The notes under the pieces: model-generated
The model's input: the letters and a program-made list of their open reading frames with translations, nothing else
What the model was told of the DNA's origin: nothing
Database searches by the model: none
From: Verrucomicrobiia bacterium
GTDB taxonomy: Bacteria; Verrucomicrobiota; Verrucomicrobiia; Limisphaerales; UBA1319
Length of the DNA: 10,962 nucleotides
Reading direction: 5' to 3'
Assembly: GCA_017880715.1 (NCBI GenBank)
Contig: JADGRT010000055.1
Location: 1 to 10,962 of the forward strand
Shown here: positions 5,415 to 10,962 of the stretch, piece after piece
Layout: the number at the start of each line of letters is the position of its first letter
How positions within the stretch are numbered: position 1 is the stretch's first letter
Made by a program: the position numbers and the translations under genes

Positions 5415-5879
5415 ATGAAGATTAAAACACTCCTTATTTCAGGCGCCATGGCCTTGAGCCTGTTCAGCGTTCAGACCCTCCTGGCTGACGACCCCACTAC
5501 CACCACGACCCCGCCGACCCCGACGGTGGAAGTGCCTCGCAGCGGCAACGATCACGCCTATAACCGCAACCTTGCTCTGCCTCCGGAAATCAAGACACTC
5601 ATCACCACCTTCGAGACCACGCGCGACAAATACCTGGCCGAGCAAAAGACGCTCCTGGGCACCTTGAAAGGCGCGGCTACGGCGGATCGTGAGAAAATTC
5701 GCGAGGATCTACAAAGCAACCGTGCCGCTTTCCTCGCCGAACTGAAGACTTTCCGTGACACGCTAAAGACGGATCTGCAGGATCTCAAGGGCAAGATCAA
5801 CCATCAGGAATTCAACCGAATTGTCGATGCCGCCCACAATGCGGCGACGGATCGGCCCGGCCGCAAAGGCCAGCGCTAA
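5415..5879 (+). CDS. Small secreted alpha-helical protein, putative sigma-54 regulon target
   Basis: 154 residues. A clear signal peptide (MKIK, then hydrophobic LLISGAMALSLFSVQTLLA) is cleaved around residue 24. A short Thr/Pro-rich segment follows (27-41), then long charged helices at about 56-85 and 90-128 (DREKIREDLQ, LAELKTFRDTLKTDLQDLKG), with likely coiled-coil character, and a basic tail (RPGRKGQR). The mature protein has no cysteine and no recognised domain. The overall shape recalls small periplasmic helical chaperone or sensor proteins such as Spy/CpxP, but their motifs are not visible, so this is only an analogy. The gene has its own -24/-12 promoter and terminator, so it looks like an independently switched, possibly abundant product of the neighbouring regulator. 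Confidence 0.8.
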   Translation: MKIKTLLISGAMALSLFSVQTLLADDPTTTTTPPTPTVEVPRSGNDHAYNRNLALPPEIKTLITTFETTRDKYLAEQKTLLGTLKGAATADREKIREDLQSNRAAFLAELKTFRDTLKTDLQDLKGKINHQEFNRIVDAAHNAATDRPGRKGQR

Positions 5880-5917
5880 TCTTCACCGACTGAGCGAAGC
5901 ATCAGTCCCGAACACAG

Positions 5918-5949
5918 AACCGAGCGGCCTTCCCGGCCGCTTGGTTTTT
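5918..5949 (+). terminator. Rho-independent terminator of the small helical protein gene
   Basis: CCGAGCGGCC (5920-5929), loop TTCCC, GGCCGCTTGG (5935-5944), a ten-pair stem with one G-T pair, followed by TTTTT (5945-5949). Two A-T pairs (5918-5919 with 5945-5946) can extend it. It lies 40 bases after the stop codon and only about 15 bases before the next gene. Confidence 0.88.
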
Positions 5950-5950
5950 G

Positions 5951-5963
5951 TATATATTAAAGC
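5951..5963 (+). promoter_or_regulatory. Possible -10 region for the outer-membrane protein gene
   Basis: TATATATT follows the terminator T-run directly and ends six bases before the GTG start at 5964. If TATATT (5953-5958) is a -10 box, transcription would begin at or next to the start codon, giving a leaderless or nearly leaderless message. No convincing -35 box exists because the terminator stem occupies that place. Confidence 0.25.
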
Positions 5964-7115
5964 GTGCTTTTTCACGTAAAACGGTTCCTGTCGAGGGCGG
6001 CCATCCTTGGATTAAGCGTCATCGGCGGATCGCTCTTGCGGGGCGCCGATGCTATCAAGCTCATTCCCGAAAATATTTCGCTGTTCGACTCCTCGCTTCT
6101 CTGGGACCGGGTTTTCGATGTCAGGACGGGTTTTGGTTACAAGGACAACGTCCTGCTGAGCCCCTTCCATCCGCAGGCGAGCCCGTTTTTCCTGGGCGGT
6201 CTGCAAGCCACGGCCATCCGTCTTCCCTTGGACGGCCCGGAGGTCGTCTTCTTTTTGGATGGCGAGGAGCTTCGTTATACCCATCCGGTCAACGCCGACA
6301 AGGAACAAACCTTGATGTCGTTGGCTCAAATCAAGAAGTCGTTTGGCCCCGGCTGGCAGGTGGGCGCGGCGATGCTGTATTTTTATCAAGACCAGTTGCA
6401 GGACGTCTCCTTTACCGAAACCAACCGAACCGCCGTGCAGGTTCAGGGACATAACCTCACCTTCCGGCCGTCCTTGCGTCGGGATCTGGGGACAAATGCG
6501 TGGATGCAACTGGAGTTGCAGGGGACGCGGCTGTGGTTGAAACAGCCACTCGACAGTTACTGGCAGGCCGGACCCAAGTTCACGTTGACTCGGGAATACG
6601 GTTATCGCTCGGAAGTGCGTCTGAGTTATGGTATCTTGAAGCAGCTTTATGATACACGGACCCGAACCGATTCCGCCGGCAACGAGATTGACCGCGCCGG
6701 CCTGGAATATTGGCAGCAGAAAACGGAACTATCGTGGCAGCATTACTGGGACCCGCAGCGGTCGTGGCGGACCACCACCACGGTGGGCATGGATTGGAAC
6801 ACCGACAATGGCGGCGGCTATTTCGACTATCGCACCTTCCGGGCCGCGGAGCAGATTCGTTATCAGGCGAAAACCTGGGAGGTTCGGGGAAAAGTCGGGT
6901 TGGCCCAGTACGATTTTCCGGTGCGCACCATCGGCGCGCCCGGCGCGCCCAAGCTGCACCAGCACATCCTGACCCTGAATGCCCACGCCCAAAAAAAACT
7001 GGCCCGGTTCTTGACCGTTTTTGCCGATTACGATTATGAACAATCCGTTGCTAACGAACCCTTCGAAACCTACCGGGCCAACACCTTCAGCGGCGGGCTG
7101 GAATGGGAATTTTAA
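5964..7115 (+). CDS. Outer-membrane beta-barrel protein, family not identified
   Basis: 383 residues. The N-terminus, VKRFLSRAAILGLSVIGGS then LLRGADA, is a signal peptide cleaved around residue 28-30. The mature part starts with a short plug-like segment and a 'TGFGYKDNVLLSP' strand typical of bacterial outer-membrane barrels. It then alternates polar and aromatic residues in repeated strand-turn-strand blocks (for example WMQLELQGTRLWL, YRSEVRLSYGI, TELSWQHYW, FADYDYEQS) and ends GGLEWEF with the C-terminal Phe expected for BAM-dependent insertion. Substrate or pore function cannot be read from sequence. GTG is the start because the frame has no earlier start near a signal sequence. It follows a terminator, so it must be transcribed separately from the small helical gene unless read-through occurs. 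It is 58 bases ahead of the kinase gene and may share its transcript. Confidence 0.8.
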   Translation: MLFHVKRFLSRAAILGLSVIGGSLLRGADAIKLIPENISLFDSSLLWDRVFDVRTGFGYKDNVLLSPFHPQASPFFLGGLQATAIRLPLDGPEVVFFLDGEELRYTHPVNADKEQTLMSLAQIKKSFGPGWQVGAAMLYFYQDQLQDVSFTETNRTAVQVQGHNLTFRPSLRRDLGTNAWMQLELQGTRLWLKQPLDSYWQAGPKFTLTREYGYRSEVRLSYGILKQLYDTRTRTDSAGNEIDRAGLEYWQQKTELSWQHYWDPQRSWRTTTTVGMDWNTDNGGGYFDYRTFRAAEQIRYQAKTWEVRGKVGLAQYDFPVRTIGAPGAPKLHQHILTLNAHAQKKLARFLTVFADYDYEQSVANEPFETYRANTFSGGLEWEF

Positions 7116-7173
7116 AACCGCCGCGGATTGAGTTAACCGGAAAGCCAAAGCGAACGAGTCGATTGACAACCCG

Positions 7174-8640
7174 ATGGAAAAACAGCGTCAACTCCAACCG
7201 CGGACGGTTTCCTCACGACGCTGGCTGGCGTTGATGGTGTCTCTGGCGCTGGCCGTGTTGGGGGGCGCCATCCTGTCGTCCGTGTGGCTGCTGCGCATCC
7301 AATTGCACGAAAGCATAGCCGACCATGACGGTCAGCTTCTCCACGCGGTTTCCCTCCTGCGCCAAATGGGTAATGACTCCGCAACGGAATTCGCCGGTTC
7401 GCTGGCCGACCCGGGAGAGCAGTTGGATCTCATCCTTAATATTTCGCGCCTCCAGGGGGTTATCGGCATCCGGCTATTTTCCCCCGCCGGCCATTTCGTA
7501 AATGCCGTGCCGGCCTACATCACGGAAGGGGAACTGCCCCCGCAAGACCTGACCATCCTGCAAACCCTCAAACCCGTCAGCCACTACTATCCCAAAGGGC
7601 GATTAGAGGACGTGGACTTGCTGGCCGATGCCCCGGGCGGCGTGGTCACGCCCTTGCTCATCGTCAATGTGCCGCTGCACTCGAAAGACCAACCGCAACT
7701 GCTGGGCGTGGCGCAGTTCATTCTGCAAGGCGAAACCCTCTCGCACGCGTTCGTCGAATTGGATCGAAAACTGGCCTGGCTGGCCGTCCTGGTTTTTCTG
7801 GCGAGCGGCGGCCTGCTGACGGTCGCGCTGACTTTCGCGTTTAGAAAAATCAATCGCGCGAACCGGCTGCTGGCCGATCGCACCGCGAGTTTGCTTCAGG
7901 CCAACCAGGAACTGGCCCTGGCGGCGAAAACCTCGGCGGTGGGCGCGGTGGCCGCCCATCTGATTCACGGACTCAAGAACCCGCTCAGTGGTTTGCAGGG
8001 ATTCGTGAACCATCATGGGGCCGGCAACGGCTCGGCCCAGGACACCGAATGGACCGAGGCGGTGGCGACTACCCAGCGCATGCAAAACCTGATTGGGGAA
8101 GTGGTGCGCATCCTCGGCGAACAGAATACCATGGCCCATTACGAACTCTCGCTCGATGAACTCGCGGAGATGATCGCGGCCCGGATGACGCCCGTGGCCG
8201 AGAAGCTCGGCGTTCATTTGGCGACAAAACTCGAAGGCAGCGGCACGTTTTCCAACCGCGAGGCTAACCTGGTGGTTTTGATATTGGAAAACCTGATTCA
8301 AAACGCATTGCAGGCGACGCCCAAGGACAAATCGGTGCGGCTTAGCCTGGTCGGCTCGAATGGCACGGTGGTCTTCGAAGTACAAGACGAAGGTTCCGGA
8401 CTGACCGAGTCGGTGCGCGAACGGTTGTTCACCCCGTGCCATTCCACCAAAGACGGCGGCAGCGGCATTGGCCTGGCCATCAGTAAACAGCTTGCAACCC
8501 ATCTGGGTGGAACCTTGGATTTAAAGAAGAGCACCGGCGCGGGCTGCGTGTTCCGTTTCGCTCTGCCGCTCGCGTCGGAGAACCCGCCCCCCCGGCGGGC
8601 GGAAACCATCGCTGGATCCAGCCCGGCCGGATTGAGTTGA
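7174..8640 (+). CDS. Membrane-bound sensor histidine kinase, likely partner of the sigma-54 regulator
   Basis: 488 residues. Membrane segment one is about 17-40 and segment two about 200-224, enclosing a ~160-residue extracytoplasmic sensor region without a recognised motif, probably a Cache/PAS-like fold. A short linker helix leads to the dimerisation box with His265 in HLIHGLKNPLSGL. The ATPase domain shows the N box (ENLIQNALQAT, Asn373/Asn377), G1 DEGSGL (Asp405), an F-box-like LFTPCHSTK and G2 GGSGIGLA (428-435). All parts needed for autophosphorylation are present, though the residue after the phospho-His is Gly rather than the usual Glu or Asp. This organisation fits NtrB/AtoS-like kinases that phosphorylate NtrC-type regulators, and the only such regulator here is at 3707-5173. 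The gene touches the next one, which suggests co-transcription. Confidence 0.93.
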   Translation: MEKQRQLQPRTVSSRRWLALMVSLALAVLGGAILSSVWLLRIQLHESIADHDGQLLHAVSLLRQMGNDSATEFAGSLADPGEQLDLILNISRLQGVIGIRLFSPAGHFVNAVPAYITEGELPPQDLTILQTLKPVSHYYPKGRLEDVDLLADAPGGVVTPLLIVNVPLHSKDQPQLLGVAQFILQGETLSHAFVELDRKLAWLAVLVFLASGGLLTVALTFAFRKINRANRLLADRTASLLQANQELALAAKTSAVGAVAAHLIHGLKNPLSGLQGFVNHHGAGNGSAQDTEWTEAVATTQRMQNLIGEVVRILGEQNTMAHYELSLDELAEMIAARMTPVAEKLGVHLATKLEGSGTFSNREANLVVLILENLIQNALQATPKDKSVRLSLVGSNGTVVFEVQDEGSGLTESVRERLFTPCHSTKDGGSGIGLAISKQLATHLGGTLDLKKSTGAGCVFRFALPLASENPPPRRAETIAGSSPAGLS

Positions 8641-8654
8641 TCCTGTCATCATTT

Positions 8655-10814
8655 ATGTTTAAGAGAACAATGCTGCGCCCGTTGCATTCCTGGTGCCTGG
8701 TGATGGGTGTCATGCTGGGTTCTCCATCCGGACATGCCGACTTGATCTGGCGGTGGTCGAATCCCGCCCCTCATGGAAACAACGTGGTGGACATGGGCTA
8801 CTTCAATGGCTTGGCCGTGCAGGTGGCCGAACGCGGCCAGATATACACCAGCTCCGATTTCCAGAACTGGACGCCACGCGACAGCCACACCACCAACTCG
8901 CTTCAGGCGGTAACGTCGTTCGGAGGCCGCATCCTCATCGCCGGCGCCAATGGAACGATGGTGTATTCGGATGACGGCGCCGATTTTGCCTATACCAATC
9001 TTAACACCACCGACTGGCTGGTGGGCGCGGCCGCTTCGCCCAATCTCGCCGTGGCGGTGGGCGACAACGCGGCCATCTATACCAGCCTCGACGGCGCGAG
9101 CTGGCAGCAACAGGCCCAACCGCCCCAGGTCGGTGCTTCCTGGCTCCTGAGCGTCGCCTATGGCGGCGGCACATTTGTGACCGTGGGGGAAGGCGGCTAC
9201 ATTGCCACCAGCAGCAACGGAACGAATTGGACTCGCCGCGCCGCACCCCTTGCTAATCCAACCTTTGCCAACGACCTCAATCGGGTCGTCTGGATCGAAT
9301 CCGGCAGCGGCCCGAATCTGCTGACGACCAGCGGCTTTTGGGCGGTGGCCAACGGTGGACGGGCGATTTACAGCACCAATAATGGAGTGACTTGGCATCT
9401 GGTTTCGGGCTTGGGCAGCACCAACGCACTCTATGCCGCCGCGGGCAATGACCGCACGCGCCTGCTCGGTGGCGAACTGGACGTGCGTCTGGGCACCCCC
9501 CTGGCCAATGGGATGGTCTGGACCCGACAAACCGGCTCATCGCTGTTATCCGCGCCGGAATGGACCTATTATACGGCTCTGTGGGAAACCAACGGCAGTT
9601 CCTCCTATTGGCTGGCCGGTGACACTGGCATGCTGGTGGAAGGTTACGCCACCAATAACACTTACAACTGGCGCCTGCCTTTCTACTCGCCCCGCGACTG
9701 GCTCTGGGATGTGACAACCGTCAACGGCTTGTATGTTGCCGTGGGCGATCACGCGCGGATCATGACCAGCGACAATGGCGTTGCTTGGTCGATCGAGCAG
9801 GTTCCTTCCAACTATTCTATTTCTTCGACCAATACCGTTTTCTTCGGCATCGGCGGCCATACCAACCTGCTCCTGGCGGTTGGAAACCAAGGCAGCGTGG
9901 CCGTCAGTTCCAATCTCTTCACCGCCGTCGTGACCACCAATCTCGACGGCAGTCTAGCCACCAACCAAGTCAGCGATTTGGGGGTGATCTGGTCCGCGCT
10001 TCCTGCCCCAACCACGAACGATCTGCATGGCGTCGGCGTCTTCACCAACCAGATCTTCACCGTCGGAGGCAACGGCACGATTCTCAAATATAACGGCGGC
10101 GTCGACTGGACCCGGATGGCCGCGCCCACGACCGCTTACCTCTCCTCCGTCGAGAGCTTCGCCGGCGGTCTGGTGGCGGTAGGCGACAGCGGGACGGTTT
10201 TGACCAGCCCCAATGGCACATTATGGACGAAGGTTAACTTGTCCCCTCCCACTACCAATTGGTTGTACCGCGTCCGCTGCTTAAACGGCACTTTGGTCGC
10301 CATCGGCGAAAATGGAACCATTCTTACCAGCGCCGATGGCGCCAACTGGATCCGGCGTGCCAGCGGGACCACGGCGTGGCTCAACGACATCGGGATCGTC
10401 GCGAATACATACTACGTCGTTGGCACCCAGGGCACGGTCCTGACCAGCACCAATCTCGCCACCTGGACCAGCATCGGCGCCAACACCCTCAAATCCCTTT
10501 ATGCGGTGGCTAGTCAAAACGGCCAACTCCTGGCCGTTGGCATCGAAGGGGTGATTATCCGCAGTCAGGTGGTTCCCGATCTCAACCCGGTCAATTTTAT
10601 CGGTTTCAACCGGTCTGACGGCGTCAACCTCTGGTTCTTGGCAGGTAATCCTGACCAGCGCTTCCGGTTGGATGCCAGCACCAATCTCATCGACTGGAGC
10701 ACCAACGGTCCAACCCTCGAAATCTTGGATGGTTCAGGAACGCTCTGGTTTATCCAGGATACCGGCAGCAATGCCCCCAGCCCCTTCTTCTACCGCACCA
10801 CGCTGTGGCCTTAA
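8655..10814 (+). CDS. Secreted beta-propeller repeat protein (YCF48/BNR-like) with Verrucomicrobia-type C-terminal domain
   Basis: 719 residues from ATG 8655. A TTG at 8637 overlapping the kinase stop, or ATG 8670, are alternative starts; all keep the signal peptide (LHSWCLVMGVMLGSPSGHA). The body, to about residue 640, is about 13 degenerate ~40-55-residue units of the form 'AVG..G.I.TS.DG..W', such as AVGDSGTVLTSPNGTLW, AIGENGTILTSADGANW and TVGEGGYIATSSNGTNW. This pattern is typical of YCF48/photosystem-assembly-like and sialidase-type propellers. The last ~77 residues (NLWFLAGNPDQRFRLDASTN, later FYRTTLWP) match a C-terminal module I know from many secreted verrucomicrobial proteins. Catalytic sialidase residues are not evident, so a scaffold or binding role outside the cytoplasm is more likely. 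It directly follows the kinase gene, so they are probably co-expressed. Confidence 0.85.
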   Translation: MFKRTMLRPLHSWCLVMGVMLGSPSGHADLIWRWSNPAPHGNNVVDMGYFNGLAVQVAERGQIYTSSDFQNWTPRDSHTTNSLQAVTSFGGRILIAGANGTMVYSDDGADFAYTNLNTTDWLVGAAASPNLAVAVGDNAAIYTSLDGASWQQQAQPPQVGASWLLSVAYGGGTFVTVGEGGYIATSSNGTNWTRRAAPLANPTFANDLNRVVWIESGSGPNLLTTSGFWAVANGGRAIYSTNNGVTWHLVSGLGSTNALYAAAGNDRTRLLGGELDVRLGTPLANGMVWTRQTGSSLLSAPEWTYYTALWETNGSSSYWLAGDTGMLVEGYATNNTYNWRLPFYSPRDWLWDVTTVNGLYVAVGDHARIMTSDNGVAWSIEQVPSNYSISSTNTVFFGIGGHTNLLLAVGNQGSVAVSSNLFTAVVTTNLDGSLATNQVSDLGVIWSALPAPTTNDLHGVGVFTNQIFTVGGNGTILKYNGGVDWTRMAAPTTAYLSSVESFAGGLVAVGDSGTVLTSPNGTLWTKVNLSPPTTNWLYRVRCLNGTLVAIGENGTILTSADGANWIRRASGTTAWLNDIGIVANTYYVVGTQGTVLTSTNLATWTSIGANTLKSLYAVASQNGQLLAVGIEGVIIRSQVVPDLNPVNFIGFNRSDGVNLWFLAGNPDQRFRLDASTNLIDWSTNGPTLEILDGSGTLWFIQDTGSNAPSPFFYRTTLWP

Positions 10815-10962
10815 AGTTGCACCTTTGTGATTCCGATTCCCGACTTGAAAGGGCACTCGCACTTATGGATCGTTGCATAAGTTCCCGCATTTCGGAGGGG
10901 CGAGCTCCGGGAGCCCCACTTCAATTTTCCCAGTAAAATCAGGGCCTCGTTTAATTCAGCCC
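10815..10962. other. Intergenic end of window with two inverted repeats
   Basis: No gene is seen. ACTTATG (10861-10867) and CATAAGT (10876-10882) form a 7-bp inverted repeat with an 8-base loop. GGGGC (10897-10901) and GCCCC (10913-10917) form a second stem enclosing GAGCTCCGGGA. Neither has a T-run directly after it, so a terminator for the propeller gene is possible but not established. Confidence 0.35.

Noticed and set aside
5948..6454. Alternative frame starting MYILKRAFSRK over the barrel gene
   Set aside because: It overlaps the barrel frame, which has a signal peptide, strand pattern and terminal Phe; the alternative is Arg/Gly/Pro-rich noise.
7603..8502. 299-residue minus-strand ORF
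   Set aside because: Antisense to the kinase catalytic domain, which has all expected boxes.
8649..9530. 293-residue minus-strand ORF
   Set aside because: Antisense to the propeller gene, low complexity and rich in Gly/Ala/His; no signal of real coding.
8900..10560. Apparent tandem DNA repeats ('accagc', 'ggcgg', 'accaat')
   Set aside because: They reflect the degenerate propeller units at protein level, not exact DNA tandem repeats or a CRISPR array.
10896..10918. GC stem as terminator of the propeller gene
   Set aside because: The stem is only five base pairs with an 11-base loop and no immediate T-run, and it lies over 80 bases from the stop; kept only as an unassigned inverted repeat.

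Overview
The window most likely comes from a soil or sediment Verrucomicrobiota bacterium of the Pedosphaera/Limisphaerales type. This is inferred, not proven. The pointers are a secreted repeat protein whose C-terminus has the 'RFRLDASTNL..W' pattern ending in 'FYRTTL', a small basic 'MSAA.RA.I.A...ARWA' repeat protein, weak or absent Shine-Dalgarno sequences, moderately high GC, and intergenic palindromes with an 'aatccgcgtaatccgcgg' motif. No rRNA, tRNA, transposase, phage gene or CRISPR array was seen.

Left part (1-3600). A truncated minus-strand ThiF-family gene (tcdA-like) runs off the left edge. A gene-poor stretch with two tight GC hairpins follows, then a 119-residue basic protein with two copies of a short C-terminal motif. 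Positions 1062-1540 hold no intact gene, but about 60 codons look like the tail of a decayed gene. A minus-strand gene then encodes a secreted subtilisin-family (S8) protease with a complete catalytic triad and two Ig-like C-terminal repeats. Its start faces an AT-rich divergent promoter region.

Right part (3600-10962). All genes are on the plus strand: (i) an NtrC-type sigma-54 response regulator, preceded by a 28-codon leader ORF with a strong Shine-Dalgarno sequence; (ii) a small secreted helical protein with its own near-consensus -24/-12 (sigma-54) promoter and its own rho-independent terminator; (iii) an outer-membrane beta-barrel protein; (iv) a membrane histidine kinase; (v) a secreted beta-propeller (YCF48/BNR-like) protein whose gene follows the kinase almost without a gap.

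Proposed reading: the kinase and the regulator are the two halves of one two-component system, split around the genes they may serve. The kinase would sense something at the envelope, perhaps involving the barrel and propeller proteins. The phosphorylated regulator would then switch on the small periplasmic helical protein from the sigma-54 promoter at 5309-5325. The promoter and terminator are visible in the sequence; the wiring and the physiological role are inference.
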